Below are positions 9,864 through 18,654 of a DNA stretch of 41,858 nt, piece by piece (positions within the stretch are counted from its first letter, which is position 1; every line of letters begins with the position of its first letter). Source of the stretch: UBA1924 sp963976625 (lineage in GTDB: Bacteria; Planctomycetota; Phycisphaerae; Phycisphaerales; UBA1924); NCBI GenBank assembly GCA_963976625.1, contig CAXBLA010000028.1, positions 1 to 41,858 of the forward strand, given 5' to 3'. Made by a program: the position numbers and the translations under genes. Under the pieces are notes generated by a model. That model had not been told where the DNA came from. It made no database searches and was given only the letters and a program-made list of their open reading frames with translations.

Positions 9864-9881
9864 ACCCGGCCCCCAAAGTTG

Positions 9882-10406
9882 TTAGGATGGCTTTACAAAT
9901 GTGCCGCGTTCGCGGTCTTTGGTGGGGCCGGGGAAGGCGAAGGCGTTGCCGTGGGCGACGACCCAGATGCCGGGCTTGAGTGAGCCGGTGGCGAAGATGG
10001 CCTCGTTGAGGTTCTGGAGCGCGTCGGAGCGTTTCATCTCGAATGGACGCATGGCGCCGGTCAAGATAATGGGGATGGCGGGGTTTTCGATTTCTTTATA
10101 GAGGAACTCGCCGGTGTCGCACAGGGTGTCGGTGCCGTGGAGGATGACGATGCCCGAGCAGTCGGTCGGGTCCTCGGGCGTGCCCGTGAGCAGGTCCACG
10201 GCTCCGGCGATGCGTCGGCGGTCGGCGTCGGTGAAGTCCAGCGAGTCCTTGGACATCAGCTGGAGCGTGTTGATGTGCGTGTCCTCGAGGCGCAGCAGGC
10301 GGAGCATCTCCTGGACGATGGTGGAGCGGTTGGAGAGGGTGCCGGCGTGCTCGTCGTAGGTTTTTTCGATGGTGCCGCCGGTTGAAATCAGTGTGATCTG
10401 TCGCAT
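9882..10406 (-). CDS. Short asparaginase-like protein (N-terminal domain only)
   Basis: A 174-residue protein of the L-asparaginase superfamily. It shows LISTGGTIE at the N terminus, with Thr12 matching the type II enzyme nucleophile, then VILHGTDTL (the Thr-Asp pair), LTGAMRPFE, and a terminal TFVK whose Lys could match the catalytic lysine. Usual bacterial asparaginases are about 330 residues; here the C-terminal domain is absent and the gene ends cleanly, so it seems to be the small one-domain form known from other bacteria rather than a truncation. Activity on asparagine is uncertain. The start at 10406 is chosen because the conserved strand begins there; upstream in-frame codons overlap the divergent sulfotransferase gene. 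Confidence 0.85.
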   Translation of the reverse strand: MRQITLISTGGTIEKTYDEHAGTLSNRSTIVQEMLRLLRLEDTHINTLQLMSKDSLDFTDADRRRIAGAVDLLTGTPEDPTDCSGIVILHGTDTLCDTGEFLYKEIENPAIPIILTGAMRPFEMKRSDALQNLNEAIFATGSLKPGIWVVAHGNAFAFPGPTKDRERGTFVKPS

Positions 10407-10488
10407 AGGTGTAAGCTTATCCCGTGTGTTGGCCGATCTGTTGAGCGATGGGCTCGAACTTCTCGCGCCCGCTCCGGAGACCCGCACG

Positions 10489-11994
10489 ATGCCCCCCATG
10501 AGCCCCGAAGACGCATACAAGAGCGCCCGCGGATTCTATGAGCGCGGCGCGTATCGGGCGGCCTTGCTGGGGGCGGAAAAACTCTTTAAGCGGTTCCCGC
10601 ACCACCCGCCCATCGTCGGGCTCTATGTCGCGGTATTGATCCGCCTGCAACGGAACGAAGAGGGTGTCCGGATCGCGACGCGGGCACTCCGCCATATCAC
10701 CAACCGGGACCACCGGGATTTGATCCTGACGCAGCTGAGCGATGGGCTTGTGCGCTCGGGGCGTGTGGGCGGAGCGCTCGAACTGCTCAAGAAGGAACTC
10801 GATGCCCGCCCGGAGCATCCCGGCACCATCCGGGCGTATGCCGGGGTGCTGCTGACCAACGGGCAGCGCGACGAGGCCATCGCGTGCATTGATGCGGCAA
10901 GGACGAATGGGATATCAACGCTGGGGTTAGCGGCTGTGTTCGGGCAGGCGGCCCTGCGGACCGATCGGAAAGAAGAGGCGATCGAATGGCTGAATGCGGA
11001 ACTGGGCGAGGTTGACTCAAACGATCAATCCACCATCGAGACGCGCTGTTCGGGGCAAAGCGCGATGGGGCACCTGCTCGATGCGTGCGGGCGCTACGAC
11101 GAAGCGATGGCTGCGTTTGATGCGTGCAATGCCTTGTTGGATGCGCCGGATCACGGAGCGCGTCATGCGGAGCAGACGAAAACCATCGTCGAGCGGTGGA
11201 CTGCAGATCGCTTTGTGGGTTTGGAGAGACCGGAGCCAAGTTCGGATGGGCCGCGCCCGGTGTTTATCGTCGGCATGCCCCGCTCGGGGACGACGCTGAC
11301 GGAGCAGATCCTCGATTGCCACCCCAAGGCGTACGGGGCCGGGGAGCTCGGGCTGATCAACGAGCTGTTTACGGAGCTGGCTCAGGATTCGGAGAATCGG
11401 TACGCGACGACGCCCGATCAGTACGCGCCCGGGGCGCTGGCCAAAGCGGCTAAGCGGTATCGCGATGAGATCAAGTCGCTGGCGAATGATGACTCGATCG
11501 AGGTCGTGGTTGATAAGGCCCCGCTGAACTTTCATTTCCTGGGCATGATCGCGGCCGCCTTCCCCGATGCGCGGATTATCCACTGCACCCGCGATCCGCG
11601 CGATACATGTTTGTCGTGCTATTTTCAGCGGCTGAGCCCGGCGCACTGGTACAGCTTTGATCTGGCCAGCTGCGGGCACTACTACCGGCGGTACCGCACG
11701 ATCGTGGGGCACTACCGGGATCTGCTCGCCAGCGACCCGATCCAGATGGCGATGATGGAGAACAACTACGAGCAGATGGTCCTCGATCAGGAGCAGCGCA
11801 CCCGCGACCTGCTCGATTTCGTCGGGCTCGAGTTCGACCCGGCCTGCCTGAGGTTTCAGGACTCGGGGCGTGTGGCGACGACGCTGAGCAACGATCAGGT
11901 CCGCCAGCCGATGTATAGCTGCTCGACCAAGCGGCATGAACGGTACAAAGAGCACATCGAGCCGCTGATTGAGGCGCTCGGAGACCTTCTCTGA
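10489..11994 (+). CDS. TPR-sulfotransferase fusion protein (1)
   Basis: A 501-residue cytoplasmic protein. Residues 1 to about 245 form tetratricopeptide-like helices (for example SARGFYERGAYRAALLGAEK and YAGVLLTNGQRDEAIACID). A sulfotransferase domain follows, with the 5'-PAPS loop GMPRSGTTL at 262-270 and the 3'-phosphate motif RDPRDTCLS from Arg368, then QRLSPAHWYSFDL and a C-terminal VRQPMYSCS segment. Such proteins transfer sulfate from PAPS to a hydroxyl or amine on a glycan, lipid or protein; the acceptor is unknown. ATG 10489 is chosen for GGAGA (10476-10480) eight bases upstream; the longer frame overlaps asparaginase. The gene is followed after about 100 bases by a second member of the family. 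Confidence 0.93.
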   Translation: MPPMSPEDAYKSARGFYERGAYRAALLGAEKLFKRFPHHPPIVGLYVAVLIRLQRNEEGVRIATRALRHITNRDHRDLILTQLSDGLVRSGRVGGALELLKKELDARPEHPGTIRAYAGVLLTNGQRDEAIACIDAARTNGISTLGLAAVFGQAALRTDRKEEAIEWLNAELGEVDSNDQSTIETRCSGQSAMGHLLDACGRYDEAMAAFDACNALLDAPDHGARHAEQTKTIVERWTADRFVGLERPEPSSDGPRPVFIVGMPRSGTTLTEQILDCHPKAYGAGELGLINELFTELAQDSENRYATTPDQYAPGALAKAAKRYRDEIKSLANDDSIEVVVDKAPLNFHFLGMIAAAFPDARIIHCTRDPRDTCLSCYFQRLSPAHWYSFDLASCGHYYRRYRTIVGHYRDLLASDPIQMAMMENNYEQMVLDQEQRTRDLLDFVGLEFDPACLRFQDSGRVATTLSNDQVRQPMYSCSTKRHERYKEHIEPLIEALGDLL

Positions 11995-12092
11995 GATTGG
12001 CCACCAGATGGGCTCGATGAGTCCTGATCTCCGCGCTTTGGATGAATAGGATAGAGTTGGAAACCAGACCCTTTGTGATAGGTAAGAGCACC

Positions 12093-13628
12093 ATGCAGCA
12101 GACGCCCGCCCAGCAGAACCAACCCAGCCCCGAGACCGTCTTCAATGAGGCGCACCATCTGTTCCGGATGGGCGATGTCTTCGAGGCGTCCAAGCGGGCG
12201 GGCAAGCTCCGCCACCATTTTCCTGAGGGCATCCCGTTCTTGGCGCTCCACGGCTTCGTGCTCGCCAAGATGGGCGTGCACCCCCAGGCGCTCAGCGATC
12301 TGATCAAGGCGGCTCAGTTGACCGAGCACGCACTCAGGCAAGACAGCGAAGCCGAGAACCCGGCCCGCCCGCGGATCGTGGATCAGCTGATCCGTCTGAG
12401 CGTGCAGATCTGCCGATCGTCGCTGGCGATCGACGAGGTGAAAGCCGCGGAGGAGGCCGTGGAGCTGGCGCTCAAGTGGGACCCAGACCGCGGCGACGCC
12501 GTGGCGGCCAAGGCCGAGCTCCAAGCGTACAAGGGCGAGCAGAAGGAAGCCCTCGCGACGATCGCACAGGGCATGAAGGACAAGCTCGACGAGCTGCCGC
12601 TGGTGATGACCAAGGCCAAGATTTTGCTTGATGCCCAGGAAGCCGACACGAAGGCCCTCAAAGAGCTCATCGGCGAGCTCGAAACACAATCAAACGCATC
12701 CGGATTGGGCGCGATGGATCTGGGCGACCTGCTCCGCGCGATCGGCGATGCCAACGATCGGATCGGAGAGCATGACGCGGCCTTCCATTCCTACCGCCGA
12801 GCCGCCAACCTGCGTCGCGGTCAGCACGACCCGCGCGCCCACACCATGATGACCACCAAACTGATCCATGATTGGACCAGCGAGACGATGGCCAAGATGA
12901 CCAAGCCCGAGCAGTCGGGCGAGCGTTATGTGCTCGTGCTCGGTGCTCCGCACTCGGGGACGAAGGAACTGATCGAGATGCTCGGGCAGCTCGATGATGT
13001 GACGGTGATGGGCCCGCTCGAAACGCTGTCGTTCACATGCATCCAGCACCTTGGGGCTAAGCAAGGCGTGCTGCGTCCGGTGCCCTTCGAGCCATCGAAG
13101 ATCCGGGGCGGCCAGCTCAAAGACGCATCGAATGCGTACACCACCCAGACCTCGCCCCTGCTCAGAGAAACCACCAAGCGTGGGCTCGACACGCACCCGC
13201 TCAACATCCCGCTCGCCGGGGCGGCCAGCGCGTTCTTGCCGGGCATCAACATTGTGATGTGCCGACGCGATCCGATGGAATCGACCGTCGCGACCTACTG
13301 CGATGCGATGGTGGGGAACCACCCGTACGCGGGCGATTTGCTCAACGCCGCGGGCTTTGTGGGCGATTGCAACCGCCTGATGGATCACTGGGCGGACACA
13401 CTGGGCAGCGACGAGATCGGCGCGAACATCGTTTCGGTGGACTATACCGACCTGGTCGCCGATCCCAAGAAAGCCGCGGCCAAGGTCGCGCGAGAAATCG
13501 GGCTCGACGCCCGGGCGACGGCCATCAAGAAGGTGCCGACCTTCGATCGTGGGCCGGGGGCGCATCCTGATGCCTACGCAGCATTAACCAAGCCGATCGC
13601 AGGGTTCTTCGATCCGGCGAGCGTGTGA
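12093..13628 (+). CDS. TPR-sulfotransferase-like protein with altered PAPS loop (2)
   Basis: A 511-residue protein with the same layout as its upstream neighbour: an alpha-helical TPR half (AHHLFRMGDVFEASKRAGKL, then further repeats to about 275) and a sulfotransferase-like half. The 5' loop reads GAPHSGTKE at 284-292, where family members have GMPRSGTTL; Arg is His and the second Thr is Lys. The 3' motif survives as CRRDPMEST (from 390). These changes at cofactor contacts suggest reduced or altered PAPS use, or loss of catalysis. The start at 12093 is not supported by a strong ribosome site; an in-frame ATG at 12042 is possible. It lies about 100 bases after the first family member and is likely co-transcribed. 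It also has an acidic, Lys-rich helical region unlike its neighbours. Confidence 0.85.
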   Translation: MQQTPAQQNQPSPETVFNEAHHLFRMGDVFEASKRAGKLRHHFPEGIPFLALHGFVLAKMGVHPQALSDLIKAAQLTEHALRQDSEAENPARPRIVDQLIRLSVQICRSSLAIDEVKAAEEAVELALKWDPDRGDAVAAKAELQAYKGEQKEALATIAQGMKDKLDELPLVMTKAKILLDAQEADTKALKELIGELETQSNASGLGAMDLGDLLRAIGDANDRIGEHDAAFHSYRRAANLRRGQHDPRAHTMMTTKLIHDWTSETMAKMTKPEQSGERYVLVLGAPHSGTKELIEMLGQLDDVTVMGPLETLSFTCIQHLGAKQGVLRPVPFEPSKIRGGQLKDASNAYTTQTSPLLRETTKRGLDTHPLNIPLAGAASAFLPGINIVMCRRDPMESTVATYCDAMVGNHPYAGDLLNAAGFVGDCNRLMDHWADTLGSDEIGANIVSVDYTDLVADPKKAAAKVAREIGLDARATAIKKVPTFDRGPGAHPDAYAALTKPIAGFFDPASV

Positions 13629-13663
13629 GTGTTGCGATTGCGCTGAAGTGAGCTCTTGAAGTA

Positions 13664-14371
13664 TTACTTGTTCTGACAGCATCCACCCTGTGGAGCGCTG
13701 TCGCTTTGTTCAGCAGTGCTTTCACAGCCGCAGCCGCCCGAGTTGCCCCCGCCGCCGCAGCAGCCGGTGCTCTCGGGGATGGGGCCCAAGAGCTTTTCGA
13801 TCTTGGCGTTGAGGATGTTGGCGTGGTGCTCAAGATGCCAGCAGTGGTAGTTGGCGATCTTGCGGGCGCTGATCGGGCCCGAGGTCGGGTGGAGCCCCTG
13901 GCGGTTCCATTGTGTTTCGGTCAGTTGCATAAGCATCGCGACAAGCCACGAGCGGGTGGTGTGGATCATGGCCAGGTCGCCGCCCATGGGGGGGAGGAGG
14001 TTGGAGTTTTCTGTGCAGCCGTAGAGTCCGCCGTCGATGAAGGCGTGCTCGTCCCAGAGGTTGAGTGTTGGGTTTTCTTCGGCGATGATTCGGCGGATGC
14101 GATGGGCCAAGACGAGCTCGGCATCGGCCAGATGCCCGATGAGCACGCGGATGGGCCAGGTGCCCACGCCGGCGTCTTGGAGCCATGCCTGCGAGACCTG
14201 CTCGTTATCGAGTTCGACGACGCGCGGGTCAAAGTGCTCGAGCCCGACGAGCATCCGCTTGCACAGCGTGTCGGCGTCGAGGTCGGTGATCTCACGCAGC
14301 GAGGGCTTGGGACAGAGGATGGGTTGGGTCGGCGGCGTCTGGCTTGTCTGGCTTGGGGTGGTGGTGCTCAT
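13664..14371 (-). CDS. DinB-like protein with Cys-rich C-terminal tail
   Basis: The central 150 residues fit the DinB / DUF664-type four-helix metal-binding fold: GTWPIRVLIGHLADAELVLAH carries the first His, and a late helix NYHCWHLEHHANILNAKIEK carries two or more further His ligands. Members include thiol-dependent transferases and many of unknown function. The unusual part is the last 40 residues, with CCGGGG, GGCGCES and GGCC clusters, seven Cys in all, resembling a metal-binding tail. Two starts are possible (14371 or 14392), neither with a clear ribosome site; the shorter is used because the first seven residues look non-conserved. The gene is convergent to the sulfotransferase-like gene, and the next gene on the same strand ends 35 bases upstream. 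Confidence 0.8.
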   Translation of the reverse strand: MSTTTPSQTSQTPPTQPILCPKPSLREITDLDADTLCKRMLVGLEHFDPRVVELDNEQVSQAWLQDAGVGTWPIRVLIGHLADAELVLAHRIRRIIAEENPTLNLWDEHAFIDGGLYGCTENSNLLPPMGGDLAMIHTTRSWLVAMLMQLTETQWNRQGLHPTSGPISARKIANYHCWHLEHHANILNAKIEKLLGPIPESTGCCGGGGNSGGCGCESTAEQSDSAPQGGCCQNK

Positions 14372-14426
14372 GCCCAATGGTAGGGTGAGCATTGGCTTTT
14401 ATCCGTGTTCGAACGGGGACAACCGT

Positions 14427-15047
14427 TCAACGGACGAACCAGAGCAGGCGGTAGTTGGTCTTCTCGAAGGACGCGTCGATCCCGGTCCAGCGGAGCGACT
14501 GGTTGTTGGCTCGCGAGATTTTGAGCCGAAACTCGTTGCGTCCGATGCCCTTGAGGAACACGCCGGGGGTGTACTCGCCCATGGGCATGAAGTAGAACAG
14601 GCGGAAGATATCGCGCTGGCGGGTGACGAGCTCGTCGAAGGCCATCCCCGGGTCGAGCCCGCGCTCGATGAACTCTTCCTTGGTTTTGGTCGAGAGGATC
14701 TGATCGACGAAGAGCTCGCGCTCGCCGTTCTGGATCGCGATGGTGATCTGGGTCATCAGCTGGCGCATGGACTTGGTGTAGAGGGTGATCGAGCCGTCGT
14801 CGTGCTCGACGCGGATGCCCTCGTCGGGGGTGCGGAGGAAATCAGGTACATTCCGCGTGTCATGCTTGGCCTTGCCCGCGAACTGCGCCCCTTCGACACC
14901 AATCAGCATGCCGGAGCGTGAGATCTCCCGCTCGTAGGTGCACCCGCCGAGGAGCCCAATCGAAGCGCACAACCACAGCGTCAACGCGGGCGCTCGCTTG
15001 ACGATGGACGCGATCGGCTGGGATAGAGGGAGTCGGCGAAGGCTCAT
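14427..15047 (-). CDS. Lipoprotein of unknown function, coupled to nadB
   Basis: A 206-residue exported protein. The N terminus has Arg residues, a hydrophobic stretch (ALTLWLCASIGL) and a lipobox LGGC with Cys36, so it is probably lipidated and held in a membrane. The body is mixed alpha/beta with MRQLMTQITIAIQNGERELF and a C-terminal strand pattern ending in FVR; no known family is recognised. The ATG overlaps the nadB stop by ATGA, so its translation is probably coupled to nadB. A longer in-frame start at 15170 lies inside nadB and is rejected. The link to NAD synthesis is positional only. Confidence 0.75.
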   Translation of the reverse strand: MSLRRLPLSQPIASIVKRAPALTLWLCASIGLLGGCTYEREISRSGMLIGVEGAQFAGKAKHDTRNVPDFLRTPDEGIRVEHDDGSITLYTKSMRQLMTQITIAIQNGERELFVDQILSTKTKEEFIERGLDPGMAFDELVTRQRDIFRLFYFMPMGEYTPGVFLKGIGRNEFRLKISRANNQSLRWTGIDASFEKTNYRLLWFVR

Positions 15048-16777
15048 TCGTTGTTCGATACGCCTTGGGGCGGGTTCGGTTCGATGATCTTGGGCACTGG
15101 CTGCGAGATTGTCGAACCCCAGTCGGCCAGCTGCCCGACATGCGTCGGCTCGCTCGATCCACGCGACCAAACGCTGTGGGTGGGTTGTGCCCGTTTTTCG
15201 GTCAGCTCGTCGGCGGGCGAGTCGATCAGCGTGTGGGCGCCGATCGAGTGTGTCCGATCAAGGGCCGCCCGGGCGATCACCGCGCCGGTGGTGAGCATGT
15301 TCTGCACCTCCCAGCCCTCGGGGAGCTCGAAGATTTTGTCGAGCGTGTAGCGACCCCAGAAATCGAACATGTCGCACGCGTCGTCGAGCTTGGTGAGCGT
15401 CCGCTCGACCCCCGCGTTGAACCACATGGTCGATCGCAGCGACGAACGCACATCGTCGAGGTCCAGCTCGGCGTGGTTCGAGTGCTCGATGTGCGAGACG
15501 ATCGAGCTGGGGGTGACCGGCGAAGTATCCGCCCGCTTGGCGGCTTCTTCGCCCGCGATCGCGCCCATGACCAAGCCCTCAAGCAGCGAGTTGGACGCGA
15601 GCCGATTGGCCCCGTGGAGCCCGGTGCACGAGACCTCGCCCACCGCCAGCAGGTTGGGCACGCTGGTGCGCCCGTGCAGATCGGTCCGCACGCCCCCGAT
15701 GGCGTAGTGAGCCGCGGGGTGCACGGGGATCAGGTCCTTGGCGGGATCGAGCCCGAAGGAGCTGAGCGTGCGATGGATTCCCGGGAACCGCTGGGGGAAG
15801 TGCTCGATGTGTCGGCAGTCGAGCCAGACATGCTTGCCGCCCTGGAGGGCGAGCTGGCGGACGATCGCGCGGGCGACGACATCGCGCGGGGCCAGCTCGG
15901 CGAGCTCGTGAATCGCGGGCATGAACCGGTCGCCCGAGTGATCGAGTAGGTGGGCGCCCTCGCCGCGGACGGCTTCGGAGATCAGTGCGCGGGCCGCGCC
16001 CGGGAGATAGAGGGCCGTCGGGTGGAACTGGACGAACTCCATGTCCGCCAGCTGGGCCCCGGCGCGGTACGCCATCGCCACGCCGTCGGCGGTCGCGACG
16101 CGCGGGTTGCTCGTCTCGCGGAAGACCTGCCCCGTGCCGCCCATGGCGAGGATCGTCGTGCGCGACCAGATCACTTGCAAGCCGTACTTGGGGTGCCAGG
16201 TGATCGCCCCGAGCACCGGCGCCCCGGGTTCGTTGGACGGGGTGAGCAGGTCAATCACAAAGCAGTGGTCGAACATGCGGATGTTGTCGTGGGTGGCGGC
16301 TTTATCGATGAGCGTGCGTTGGAGCTCGATCCCGGTGGTGTCGCCCCCGGAGTGGTAGATGCGCGAGGCGCTGTGCCCGCCCTCGCGTCCGACTTCGAGC
16401 TGGCCTTGGGCGTTGCGATCGAAGTCCATGCCCCAATCGATGATCTCACGGATACGCCCGGGCCCTTGCTGGCAGATCAGCTCGACGGCTGGCAGGTCGC
16501 AGAGCCCCGCGCCGGCGGTGATGGTGTCTTGGATATGGGAATCGACGGAGTCGTTGGCTTCGAGCACGGCCGCGATCCCGCCCTGGGCCCACGCGGTGTT
16601 GGTCAGATCGAGCGATTCCTTGGCGCATACGATGACTTGCCCAGCGCTGGCCGCCCCGATGGCCGAGCGGAGCCCGGCGACGCCTGAGCCGATGATCAGG
16701 CTGTCGCAGAAGATCTGGGGGAGCAGCCCGGTCCTGAACGGGATCAGGTAGCGTCTTGTGTCGAAGATGGTGTTCAA
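15044..16777 (-). CDS. nadB: L-aspartate oxidase
   Basis: FAD flavoprotein that oxidises L-aspartate to iminoaspartate, the first step of de novo NAD synthesis; the product goes to quinolinate synthase (nadA), which is not in the window. The 577-residue product shows the FAD loop GSGVAG (30-35), the NTAWAQGGIAAVL segment, REGGHSASRIYHSGGDTTG near the active site, the HPTALYLPGAARALISEAVRGEGA region, and the C-terminal FAD motif GEVSCTGLHGANRLASNSLLEG, all typical of NadB rather than of succinate dehydrogenase. The start is TTG (16775-16777), supported by GGAG six bases upstream (16784-16787). Its stop overlaps the next lipoprotein gene. Confidence 0.95.
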   Translation of the reverse strand: MNTIFDTRRYLIPFRTGLLPQIFCDSLIIGSGVAGLRSAIGAASAGQVIVCAKESLDLTNTAWAQGGIAAVLEANDSVDSHIQDTITAGAGLCDLPAVELICQQGPGRIREIIDWGMDFDRNAQGQLEVGREGGHSASRIYHSGGDTTGIELQRTLIDKAATHDNIRMFDHCFVIDLLTPSNEPGAPVLGAITWHPKYGLQVIWSRTTILAMGGTGQVFRETSNPRVATADGVAMAYRAGAQLADMEFVQFHPTALYLPGAARALISEAVRGEGAHLLDHSGDRFMPAIHELAELAPRDVVARAIVRQLALQGGKHVWLDCRHIEHFPQRFPGIHRTLSSFGLDPAKDLIPVHPAAHYAIGGVRTDLHGRTSVPNLLAVGEVSCTGLHGANRLASNSLLEGLVMGAIAGEEAAKRADTSPVTPSSIVSHIEHSNHAELDLDDVRSSLRSTMWFNAGVERTLTKLDDACDMFDFWGRYTLDKIFELPEGWEVQNMLTTGAVIARAALDRTHSIGAHTLIDSPADELTEKRAQPTHSVWSRGSSEPTHVGQLADWGSTISQPVPKIIEPNPPQGVSNNE

Positions 16778-16810
16778 GCGGGGCTCCGGGGTGTTCTCGG
16801 ACGCGGATCT

Positions 16811-16863
16811 GGGTATCTATTTGGGTATCTGTATTCTACGCTTGGAATGTGTAGTGGGTATGT
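16811..16863. repeat. Three GGGTATCT-type direct repeats upstream of nadB
   Basis: GGGTATCT occurs at 16811-16818 and 16823-16830, spaced 12 bases apart, with a related GGGTATGT at 16856-16863. They lie in the 273-base divergent gap between nadB and the sulfotransferase gene at 17051. They could be binding sites of a regulator, or a simple repeat; nothing else coding is seen in the gap. Confidence 0.35.
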
Positions 16864-17050
16864 GTCGGGGGCGGAGTGTGCTCTTTGCGGCTCAAACCGT
16901 CTAGGATAGTCCAGAATGCCGCAGGATCGGCTAGTTTTCAACCGCTTTCGAGCGTGAGGGGGGCTGAGCCGATGATGGGGCAGAGCGTCTACAGACACCA
17001 TACCATCGCGATCAGCGATGGACGATCACACGAGCACGGAGCGAGCAGGC

Positions 17051-18553
17051 ATGGCCAAGGTGAATCGAGCAGGAGCAACCCCCGGACCCAACTACGGCGG
17101 GGGGATGGGCATGGGCGGCGGCATGGGCGGTGGCATCGTCACCGCGTACGACAAGGCGGTGCAGAACTCCAAGAACCTGATCGACGCCGGCGAGTTCATC
17201 CCCGCGGTGAACATGCTCAAGAAGCTGCTCAAGGAATCGCCCAAGGATGTGATCGTGCTGCGGATGATCGCTCACGCGCTGATGATGGTCGATTTCCGGG
17301 AAGAGGCGATCCGCCACTTTTCTTTCGCCAACAAGCTCGACCCGACGAATGTCGAGCTGCTCTGTGATTATTCGTCGGCCATGCGTCGTATGGACGAGAT
17401 CCGCAAGTCTCACGAGCTGGCGGATAAGGCGATGAAGCTCTCGCCGCACCATCCGCGGGCGGTGATGTGCAAGGCTCGGCTCCTGCAGTCGCACGGGCAG
17501 TCCGAGCGAGCCTACGAGATCGTGCTCGCGGCCCTCAAGGTGGTGCCCGACGCGTCGCTGCTGGCGATCTACGGCAACCTGTGCCGAGAGCTCAAAAAAC
17601 ACAGCGAGGGCGTCGATGCGATGCGCAAGGGGCTCGAGACCCAGGGGCTCCCCCGGATTGCCCGCCAGGACCTGCTCTTTGTGCTCGGGCACCTGCTCGA
17701 TTCACTCAAGGAGTACGACGAGGCCTTCGATTGCTTCAAGAAGGGCAACGCGATGGACAAGGAGGCCTCGCACCTCGAGGTCGAGAAGTACACCGAGCTC
17801 TGGGACCCCGAGAAGTTCGCGCAGATCCCCGAATCGGAGATCGATGGATCGCGCGCGGTGTTCATCGTCGGGATGCCCCGCTCGGGCACGACGCTGACCG
17901 AGCAGATTATTGCCTCGCACCCGAGTGCCAACGGCGTGGGCGAGAGCCAGCAGATGGGGCTGATGGCCCGCCAGCGACCGCTCGAATCATTCAACGAGGC
18001 GTATGTGAACAAGGCGGGGCAGGCGTATCTCGATATGCTCAGCTCCAAGTTCCCGGATCGCTCAACGATCCGTGTGTGCGACAAGATGCCCGAGAACTTC
18101 TACTACGCGGGGCTGATCAACAAGATCCTGCCCGGAGCCAAGATCATCCACTGCAAGCGCAACCCGATCGATACTTGCCTGTCGATCTTCTTCCAGCGCT
18201 TCGGGCCCAACATGCAGTACGCGCCGAGCATGGAGCACACCGCCAAGCAGTTCCTCGCGTACACCAAGGTGATCGAGCATGTCACCGACAAGCTCGGGGT
18301 CGTCATGCACGACGCGGTGTACGAGCAGACCACGGCGAACCCCGAAGAATCGATCCGCGCGATGCTCGATCATGTGGGGCTGCCATTCAATCAGGCGTCG
18401 ATGGACTTCCACAAGAGCAAGAAGACGGTGCACACCGCGAGTGCGACGCAGATCCGCCAGCCGATCTATACCAGCTCGAAGGAACGCTGGAGAAACTACG
18501 AGAAGCATATTGGGCCGATGATTGAGATTTTGCAGCCGGTGATGGAAGGCTGA
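17051..18553 (+). CDS. TPR-sulfotransferase fusion protein (3)
   Basis: A 500-residue protein. It opens with a Gly/Met-rich low-complexity stretch (GGGMGMGGGMGGG around residues 16-28), then TPR-like helices to about 260 (KNLIDAGEFIPAVNMLKKLL, then FREEAIRHFSFANKLDPTN and further repeats), then a sulfotransferase domain with GMPRSGTTL from residue 274 and CKRNPIDTCLS as the 3' motif. Both cofactor motifs are intact. The acceptor is unknown; protein-protein contacts are likely through the TPR part. ATG 17051 follows GGAG (17038-17041) with nine-base spacing. It is separated from the two similar genes by nadB and others on the opposite strand, and ends at a clear terminator. Confidence 0.92.
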   Translation: MAKVNRAGATPGPNYGGGMGMGGGMGGGIVTAYDKAVQNSKNLIDAGEFIPAVNMLKKLLKESPKDVIVLRMIAHALMMVDFREEAIRHFSFANKLDPTNVELLCDYSSAMRRMDEIRKSHELADKAMKLSPHHPRAVMCKARLLQSHGQSERAYEIVLAALKVVPDASLLAIYGNLCRELKKHSEGVDAMRKGLETQGLPRIARQDLLFVLGHLLDSLKEYDEAFDCFKKGNAMDKEASHLEVEKYTELWDPEKFAQIPESEIDGSRAVFIVGMPRSGTTLTEQIIASHPSANGVGESQQMGLMARQRPLESFNEAYVNKAGQAYLDMLSSKFPDRSTIRVCDKMPENFYYAGLINKILPGAKIIHCKRNPIDTCLSIFFQRFGPNMQYAPSMEHTAKQFLAYTKVIEHVTDKLGVVMHDAVYEQTTANPEESIRAMLDHVGLPFNQASMDFHKSKKTVHTASATQIRQPIYTSSKERWRNYEKHIGPMIEILQPVMEG

Positions 18554-18583
18554 TTTACTGATCTGATCGGAATCAATGCGCAT

Positions 18584-18616
18584 AAAAACGCCTCGGGCTG
18601 ATCCGAGGCGTTTTTT
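18584..18616. terminator. Bidirectional terminator between two convergent genes
   Basis: AAAAACGCCTCGG and CCGAGGCGTTTTTT pair perfectly around a GCTGAT loop, with T runs on both strands. It ends the sulfotransferase transcript on the plus strand and the OmpH-like gene on the minus strand. Confidence 0.92.
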
Positions 18617-18654
18617 CTATCTGAACTTATCCGATGAGTCGGGCAATGAGCCGA

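Noticed and set aside
8566..9870. Direct repeats flanking the AT-rich AlbA_2 gene as insertion marks
   Set aside because: Only a short CTTGCCG match is shared by both sides, too short to exceed chance.
15065..16687. Plus-strand frames opposite nadB
   Set aside because: nadB has FAD and active-site motifs over the whole stretch; the plus frames show none.
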